DNA of 64,000 nt from Collybia mongolica (Eukaryota > Basidiomycota > Agaricomycetes > Agaricales > Clitocybaceae). The stretch lies in the NCBI GenBank assembly GCA_013420905.1, contig JAAXNY010000015.1, positions 310,001-374,000 of the forward strand. Reading direction: 5' to 3'. The position numbers and the translations under genes were made by a program. The notes beneath the pieces are model-generated. The model was given only the letters and a program-made list of their open reading frames with translations. It made no database searches and had not been told where the DNA came from. Shown here piece by piece: positions 56,578-64,000 of the stretch (its first letter is position 1; every line of letters starts with the position of its first letter).

Positions 56578-58337
56578 ATGTCGGCGTTCTCTCTCACCCA
56601 CCTCCCACTCGAGCTGGTCATCCACGTCCTCTGCTACCTCCCTCTCCCTGATCTCGTATCATGCCAACTCACACACTCCTCCCTCTGCGCGCTTATCAGA
56701 AGTTCCATCCTTATTCGATACAACAAGGCAATTCAAGCAGCCGGGCTTGACGCCAACCCGCACTACAGGCGCGACAGGAGCATCAAGGATCGCTTGAGCC
56801 TGCTCGCACGGCAGGAGCGCGGGTGGTGGGACTTTAACGTCGAGTTTGCAAGGAAGATCAATGTGGGGTGTGTTCCGTCCGGCGTTTATGGCCTGACAGG
56901 AGGAATGTACGTTCTTGGCGATGGGGAGAAACAAGCGCTGCATTTCTGCACTTTGCCGGAGACGGCGGAGGAGCAACCCGAGTGGCGCAGGGTTGAAGTT
57001 GGGAGCGAGGTTATTGGAGTTGGAATGGCTAGGTACGAGCATGATCTGATGGCTGTCGTTACCTCGTGGGTTTTTCGCATTTTTTATGTGCCGGTGGGTG
57101 GTTATTGATGGATTTCCTTAGGACGCCGCACGAGAATGAGTTCAAGATAGAAATTAAGCTTCTTGAGGTGTCGAGTGGAGAACCCCATCCTCGCGCACGT
57201 CATCCAATATTTCTCGTAATGGACTCTCCGGGACCACGCCTGGAAGTTGCAGTTGAAGTAGTTGGTGATAATCTGGCCCTAGTAGTCGCCCATCCTCAGA
57301 ACGAAGACCGACTAGCGGACCACTTTTATATATACGCATGGAAAACGGGGACCCTAAAGATGGTGAGTCTGTCCCTAATCCGCGAGACTCCCGTATCTCA
57401 CACATTCCCGTCACCCAGCACGTACCCGCCCCGAACGGCAGCTATTCGTGCATGCTATTCCTGTCCCCCGACATATTACTCCTCCCGAACGCGCAAAGCA
57501 ATGCGTTCGAATTCTGGGAAATACCCTCCTTAGCGCTCCCAGCCCACGCGCCCAAACAGCCCCTTGGGGCGCTCGGCCTTCCCCTTCTTGACCCGGGCCA
57601 CGTTATTTCTCGGATGTCCTGCAGATGCGAGCCCAATCCATCAGTATACGGGACCCCATTTTCGACACGGCCCTTTCAGTCCTCGCAGTTGGATGCCATC
57701 GCGATGTTCACCATCCATATTCAGCCGCCTAACGTTCCTTCCGACGTTTCGTTCATGGTATTCGTCCACCGCAGATCGCTTTTGCACCTATGTCCGCCCA
57801 GTACCGGTGCCACTCCTGAGAGGTCGGCGAACACACCATGGGTGGGGTGGGGCCCACCGGTGACTCGATGCTTCAACATGAACTCGCTCGTCACTCGGTG
57901 GACCGCCACCGCGGCGGGACAGAGATACACTATGTTCCTTGCCGAATCGTCCTCCCTCGTCTACCTTGACTTCAACCCGGTCCGTATCAGACGCCTGCGA
58001 TTAGCACGCGCGAGGGAGCGGCCTACCGAGCCCCACGTCATTTCGAGGGAAGGCGGCAAGGTCAGGTCGTGGTTCGAGACGAAGCCGAATACGATACGCC
58101 ATCATGCCTTTATGTATCCGGTTGTTTCGCATCTGCCGTATATGGTGTGCTCACTGGACAAGGCGCATGGCTATGATGGCATATTGATGGATGAGCAGAG
58201 GCTCGTTGGGTTAAAGGTACGTTGGGGACTCGGTTTTATTCATGTGTATAATGACTGATCGCCGCTTCACGCCACAGACGAATGAAATGGGAAAGATTAC
58301 GGACGTTGAGATTTTACACTTGGGACTTGGTGAGTGA
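56578..58337 (+). CDS. F-box protein B of the tandem array
   Basis: Four exons (56578-57065, 57122-57362, 57419-58216, 58278-58337) join in frame to 528 residues. The F-box is FSLTHLPLELVIHVLCYLPLPDLVSCQLTHSSL. Shared blocks with genes A and C include YGLTGGMYVLG, YEHDLMAVVTS, DHFYIYAWKTGTLKM, MSCRCEPNP, GWGPPVTRCFNMNSLVTRW, DFNPVRIRRL and GILMDEQRLVGLK. The last exon encodes only TNEMGKITDVEILHLGLGE. No low-complexity insertions are present, so this copy probably shows the ancestral form. Intron phases are identical to its neighbours. Confidence 0.88.
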
Positions 58338-58593
58338 TGGCCGTGAACGACTATTGTACTATTATGAGATGCGCGGCGCTGCCGCCTCGGACCGATGTCT
58401 TCCCTGGGATACGTTTGGCTCCACAACGATAACATGATACATCAGAATGCCCATGTGAGGTTATGTTAGCAAGTATGCATGAATATCGGATCATGACAAA
58501 CTCAGTAGCACATTGAGATTCGTTTTGTGTGACAGACCACTGTAATTCTCCGGATCCCAGCAAAGTTCGACTTCGACTACCACCATCAAGGCT

Positions 58594-60313
58594 ATGCCTT
58601 CTTTCCTCCTCAACCTCCCGATTGAACTTCTGAACCACATTCTATGGTACCTAGGCCTTGACGATTTGCAGTCATGCCAGCTCGTACATCCGACAATGCA
58701 CTCAGAGATCAAGGATTCTATACTGTTGAAGTACCTTACTGCTTTGAAGGCTTTTGGGATGGAAGACAACCGCCTCCATACCTCCACTCCTACCGCTGAG
58801 CGATTCAACATACTTCGCCGTCATGAGAACAATTGGTCCCGTTTGCAGTTCAATTTCCATCACACGATGCAGGTCCAACCCAACATATCGTGGCCCGTTG
58901 GTTTGGATGGGGGCGTTCTCTTCCTGCTCGACAACCGTCAAAAGAATCTTCACCATATCACCCTTCCATCGACGGATTCTGATAATCATCAGTGGTCGTA
59001 TCTTCCCATAGACCGCAATGTTCTTGACTTTTGCCTGGCGATAGTTGAGCATGATCTTATTGCTATAGCCACCATGTTCGTGGCTCGTGACCATACGGAA
59101 TTTTTGGGCCGTGTGTACTGATTTGACATTGAAGGTCCCACGATAGGAGCGCCTCGACCGAAATCGAAATACTGCTCCTACAAGTATCTACTGGATTACC
59201 CCACCCACTGGCGCAGAACGCGATAATCGTGGTTGCTAATACGTCCTGGCGGTCGTGTACGACATCTGTCAGTGTTTCTGGGGATAATTTGGTCGTGCTC
59301 GTCAATAATTTCGCCAATGCCTCAATGGACCAAGTGTTCGTTTATGACTGGATGTCAGGAGTTTTGAAAATGGTACGAGGATACTGTTCAAGCCCCTAAG
59401 ATGATGTTGAACGATTTCATACCACCCTTAGACGATTACTGCTCCTCACCATAGTTACAACAGTATCCTGTTCTTGTCTGTTGATAGGGTTCTGCTCCCA
59501 AACAGGACAGGTAATAGTCTGGATATATGGAATATCGCAGGCTCAGCACAAACAACTCCCAGAACTCGACCAGACATCATTCTGGGGTTTCTGCCGTTCA
59601 GGGAGGACACTATATTGATGGGCCTATCGTGCTGGGGTGGGCCATGCCCGGTTACATACGGAATCCCTCACTCCAACCGACCATTCCGTGAGTCGCCGTC
59701 AGACGCCATTGTCTACTTTAGAGTCCATGTCCAAACCTTTCATACCACGCCGTTAGAAGATCCAATATTCTTATCGATTTTCGTCCATCGGCACTCTTTA
59801 CTGGAGCTCTGTGATACCCCGACAACAAAGGGTGTGAATCGCGTCCCATGGCGCGCATGGGGCCCTCCTGTTATCCGATTGCTAACGTCGGATGTGATTG
59901 CGCCCCAGTGGCTCACTGCGTCGACCGGGGAACGCTACGTCGCACTCAATGGGGGATCCGAAATCATAACTTTGGATTTTAATCCTGCGCGCATCAAAGC
60001 TATTCAAGGAAGGGAGGACAGTGGGGAAAATATAAGTGAGGGTGAGGGCCTAGGTGTGTGGACGGAAAGAGGCACTTCACGCTTTATGCATGGCTCGTTG
60101 GAAGAACCAGTTCTTTCTGAACTACCGTACGCTTGTTACAAACGCAAAAATGTGGGACCCTTTGATGCTCTTTTCATGGACGGTGAGCGGCTGCTCGGCT
60201 TGCGGGTATGTTTGGAGTCTCTTACTGGACAGTCTTGTCTTTAATTGATTATTTCTTAGACACACAATCATGGCCAAACTATTACAGAGGTAGAAGTCAT
60301 GCATCTTGGTTAG
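58594..60313 (+). CDS. F-box protein C of the tandem array
   Basis: Four exons (58594-59075, 59135-59372, 59432-60205, 60260-60313) join in frame to 515 residues. The F-box is LLNLPIELLNHILWYLGLDDLQSCQLVHPTM. Conserved blocks follow in the same order as in genes A and B: VEHDLIAIATM, DQVFVYDWMSGVLKM, PHHSYNSILFLS, LSCWGGPCPVTYG, PWRAWGPPVIRLLTSDVIAPQW, DFNPARIKAI and ALFMDGERLLGLR, with a final exon THNHGQTITEVEVMHLG. It is the least GC-rich and most diverged member. The first donor (AT|GTTCGT) is weaker than in genes A and B but is the only one that keeps the frame. Its start lies only 256 bases after the stop of gene B. Confidence 0.82.
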
Positions 60314-62744
60314 AAAAGGAATTTCGTTTGAGAAGAGTTCACGTTGAGATCTGGTTGTCGAGGTTTTGATTTTAGCATTTATGGGTTTTGAAATTATGAG
60401 CAAGTTTCTTGGCCTGGGGAAATAAATCGGCTCTTACAGACGTAATTTACCCGCCGCAACCCACTCTTACAGTTTGACGAGATTCTATGCTATTCATAGG
60501 GTGTGCAAATATACCGATTTTGGCGGGAACACGACCATGGTAAAACCCGAAACTGTCGGAAAAATTCTGGTGGCGGGATCAGGCGGGATCACGCGTGATC
60601 AGGCTATTTCAGACGGAGGGGGTTTTCAGGCCTGATCAGAAAAGAGTCATCTGATCAGCAGAGCCAGGACCCTGTTCAGGTCTGAAAACCATGAGCATGT
60701 TTAGGACTGTTTCGACTGCCTATCCCTGTTCAGGCTTGAAAAACCACAAGCTTGTTTAGGCGGCCTGTCCCTGTCTGGGCTGGAACACCTTGACAACCAT
60801 GATCAGGTGCAGGATATTCTTATTAGGCTGCCCACTGTCCTTTTCACCATTGCAATATTGTTCAAATACAATTATATTCATTGTTACAGGTACTCAATAT
60901 GTAGTATATATGTATGGATGAGTAACCCCTCCCCCTCTGGTCTAAGCCCACCCAAATTCTGGGCCACTGTACCTGTCATGTACAACACTCATGCCTCTTC
61001 CCACTCATGCTCTTTCCACCTCTGCTCCATGCAACCCCTCATAAATCCACAGTGAAGAGTTGAACCCCAATTAAGCAGTGGCAGCAGCAACAAGGACAGA
61101 TGTCCCTAAAAGGATTTGTGACCTCTGTGCTGTCAAATGAGCTGAAGTAGTGGCAAAGGTGGTAGAGACAGCAGTAGGGGTAACAAGAGTGGCTGGCAGT
61201 GGGACAGGTGCAAAAACTGGGGTTGGGGCTATAGCATGGGCATTTGGTATTGTGACAATACAGATGAGATGTTAGTGGATTGTACTGGTAGAATTTCTGG
61301 CTCATCTAGGTCATAAAAATTGTCCTCATCAGCATTGAAAAGGTCACCATCCTTATCATCAAGAGGATTTTCCAATAAGACTCATCAGGCCTCCTCCTGC
61401 TCATCCACAAGAGATACTAATGAATCACCAGTTTTACCTTCATGCTTGTGAATATTGCTTTGGACACCCTTAAAGACATGTTGATTCTAGATCATATAAA
61501 CATCTTGCATTTTTTTTGTGTGTTCCTCCTCCTCAAGCAGTTGCTTCCATTGGTGATAATGTGTGTTATATGAGATGCCAGTTATCTTGTCAGTGGCCTC
61601 AAAAGTCTTATCACCTGATGGAAGGAACACAGCCTATTGAAATATGGTTACAACAAATCCAATATACCATGATGAAACTTACCAATATGCAATCAGGCCA
61701 GGTGTAGTTGTGAGCAGGCCCCATTCTAAACCTGAGCAATTTGGTGCAATGCCATAACCCTCTTGAAGCAAATTATGCCCAAAAAATAAAAGCCAAGCAA
61801 TCTTAAATGTTGATTGAATTTTCATGTAAGAAATTGAAGGGCAATAAAAAAAAACCTACTTGAAACAATGCTGATTGCAGGTATATTTTTTTTTTGGCTT
61901 TGCATATCACTATAGATTTTTGAAGGGAATACATCATACTTGACAGGTTTGTTGCTGGGATTTTGGCTGATGAGCTTCAAGCACAGCAATTCACTGGCTT
62001 GGTTTGAGGGGTTTTCCCAGCACAAATTTGGAATACCAAAACCTTTGAAGATGGCAGCAGATTCCTTGCAACTAGATGAAGCCATTGACAAGTTAAGCCC
62101 TAGCATGGGTCTATCCATATCTGGCCTGTTGTCTGACCTGCAGATCAGCCATCCGCCAGATACAGATGCAGATAAATCCGCAGCTGCCTGCAGGACCACA
62201 GGCTTATTGATATTTTTATAGAATATATTGAATATTATCACCCAAATAATGAGCAGACTAAATCATGGGTAATGTCTGCCATGAATAAAAATTGTTTGTT
62301 GTTATGTGAGACATCAAACCTTACGTCAGCATGTGCCTAACAATGCTCAGGGCTTTGAGCTTGGTAAGCTCACCCTTTTTACCATTTATAGTATTTCTTT
62401 TTACAAATTTTTGTGACAATAACAACCAAGTATATGTACATCATATTATAGAACTAGTTATGAGATTGTAACAAGCTTAGTACAAACAGAACCATGAGAG
62501 GGGGGGAGCAGTCTGGAGGAGCAGCAAATTGACTGAAATCTACAGTTATCTGCAGTTCAGCACTAAAATCAACCAGTAACTGTGGATAGCTGATCTGTGC
62601 TAGGGCTTATGATAAGTGCATATCTGTTTGTTGATGTAGGACCTAAAAACAAGTGTAATCAGTGGTGATGGTGATGGTGATAACTGTACAAAGAAACTCA
62701 CTCTGCCTTTAGATGCTGGGAGATTCTCAAGGAAGCCCCATAAG
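60314..62744. other. AT-rich gene-free region with short direct repeats
   Basis: A block of related units (CCTGTTCAGGYYTGAAAA..CCA, about 60669-60735) lies after a GGCGGGATCAGGCGGGATCACGCGTGATCAGG stretch near 60573-60604 that is partly palindromic. TAGGGTGTGCAAATATACCG at 60498 resembles a hAT terminus, but no matching right end was found. The remainder (60800-62740) looks like old transposon sequence without a recognisable gene. Confidence 0.4.
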
Positions 62745-64000
62745 GAGGTCTTTACACTAAGCCACATAACCCATGCGGACTCCATGCAGACACATGGACT
62801 CATTTGGCAGGACCATCAGCCAGACAAGAATCTGTGTCCGCACTGAGTCCGCATCAATCCGCATAATTTTACGTGGACACGCGGACTAGCACGGACGGAC
62901 AGCTTGCAGAGTCCGCGCGGCCAGTCGATTACTAATCAGATTAGTAATATAAATTTTATTTACACAAATTATATATACTATTTGTTATTAATAATATAAC
63001 ATAACAGTGGTGGAAAACTTGCATCCGACTAGATTTGAACACGTACAGGCATGAACATTATGTAATATGTTTGGCGTTCATAACCGTTGGGCAAGGCAGG
63101 CATTTCTAGCTACAGAATCACTGGCCTCAAGTCAACGGACTTAGGTCACACAATTATGAGGCATGTGCAATGGTCACATTACTGTTGCCACGTCTTTGTT
63201 GGTTCTTTTCAACCACATCAACGACATCCGCCAAAACCACCAACACCAACACCAACACCAACGCACCCACGCCGCCAACACCAACACATCAAATGCCAAC
63301 CGACGTCAACATGACAACACACAAGATGGTGTGGGGAGAAGGATAGAAATGGACATGGAACAAGGGGACAATGAGGAAAGGGCGCCCCAAGGGGCAGAAC
63401 CAGGTGAGTTGTACACCACCGCTCACCCACATGCTCACCATGCAGCATGTCCCCCCCCCCACTTCAGGAACTCAAAACAAAGGATACAGCCGCCAACAGC
63501 AACAGTGAGGAAGGCAGCAACAACAACAACAACAACAATGATGAAGACCGCAACAGCAACAGCAGTGGCGGCAGCAGCACTAACAATGGTGCAACAATGA
63601 CAATGACGACAACTACAACAAAGACAACGACCACCACCATGAGGACAACAACGACTAAGGACAACAAGGACAATGAGGACAATGATGACTAAGGACAACG
63701 GGGACAATGACAAGACAAGCGGCCAGTGCCACCACTGCTGAAACCCAGGCTGCTGATGATGTCAGGAGGGCCGACGAGGACAACAGGGGGGCAGGGGCCC
63801 CTGCCCCCGCCTATATTAAATTATTTTATCATATATGTATTATACTTAGTAATAATATATGTTTTATTCTATTAATTATATAGATTGTTAGTAAGTAAAA
63901 GAGTAAGTAAGTGCTTCATAATAAAAGAAAGTAAGTGAGTCTGCGCGGAGTCCGTGCAGAGTCTGTGTGGACTTTGTGCTGTCCTTGTGGAGTCCACCCA
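62745..64000 (+). repeat. R1 repeat, forward copy, runs off the window edge
   Basis: It starts GAGGTCTTTACACTAAGCC and carries all parts in order: GGACTC palindromes (62770-62925), an AT-rich block with TTACTAATCAGATTAGTAA (62930-63005), and a tRNA-like stretch on the minus strand (63021-63104). CAACAC-type and CAA/GAC triplet repeats follow (63230-63300 and 63500-63720), then the GC palindrome (63787-63808), a second AT-rich block (63810-63930) and the second GGACTC array. It is the inverted counterpart of 1-1315 and the most complete copy in the window. An open frame at 63163-63600 is low-complexity and not convincing. Confidence 0.85.
63787..63808. repeat. GC-only palindrome in the forward R1 copy
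   Basis: The arms are GGGGGCAGGGG and CCCCTGCCCCC. Compared with 342-363, one base in each arm has changed so that the pairing is kept. Confidence 0.9.

Noticed and set aside
60498..60520. hAT-like terminus TAGGGTGTGCAAATATACCG
   Set aside because: No inverted partner or target-site duplication could be found in the window, so no element is called.
63163..63600. 145-codon open frame in R1 with a His/Asn/Thr-rich product
   Set aside because: It is made of CAA/CAC/GAC triplet repeats and has no domain. The open frame follows from the repeat composition.

Overview
The window is nuclear DNA of a filamentous basidiomycete, most likely an Agaricomycete. The genes carry many 45-150 bp GT-AG introns, and the families present are ones that class has expanded: F-box proteins, a HET-domain protein, a DUF6534-type membrane protein, a multi-TM protein family, a BTB/POZ protein and chromodomain Ty3/Gypsy elements. 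I cannot name a genus from sequence alone.

Layout: 1-1.3 kb holds two reverse-oriented copies of a repeat (called R1 here) that returns in forward orientation at 62.7-64 kb. 1.6-5.3 kb is a complete hAT transposon with an 8-bp target-site duplication and a stop-damaged transposase. 6-13.7 kb holds an F-box gene, a Mn-superoxide dismutase gene, an F-box relic, an SOD relic and an intact F-box gene. The last four look like a duplicated two-gene block with reciprocal decay. 16.3-17.7 kb is a TauD-family 2-oxoglutarate dioxygenase, 19.1-21.1 kb a damaged HET gene and 22-23.4 kb a multi-TM protein. 24.8-28.9 kb is an ARMC8/GID5-like armadillo protein. 29.6-32.7 kb is an apparently intact Tc1/mariner-type transposon lying between that gene and a convergent short-chain dehydrogenase (32.8-34.3 kb). 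A DUF6534-like gene (to 36.7 kb) and a BTB gene (37.6-38.8 kb) follow.

40.7-47.6 kb is a full-length chromodomain Gypsy element with both LTRs, inserted into an older repeat-rich stretch that continues to about 50.9 kb and contains a decayed transposase/integrase gene. 51.2-60.3 kb is a tandem array of three F-box genes sharing one four-exon structure. 60.3-62.7 kb is AT-rich and gene-free.

The genes do not form one pathway. Single-copy housekeeping genes (MnSOD, GID-complex subunit, dehydrogenase, dioxygenase) sit among rapidly duplicating F-box genes and several layers of transposons. The most unusual signals are: a GC-only palindrome kept by compensatory change in the R1 repeats; a GGGTTTT heptamer directly before the gag stop of the Gypsy element; a zinc-knuckle ORF after its integrase; and the reciprocal decay of the SOD/F-box block.
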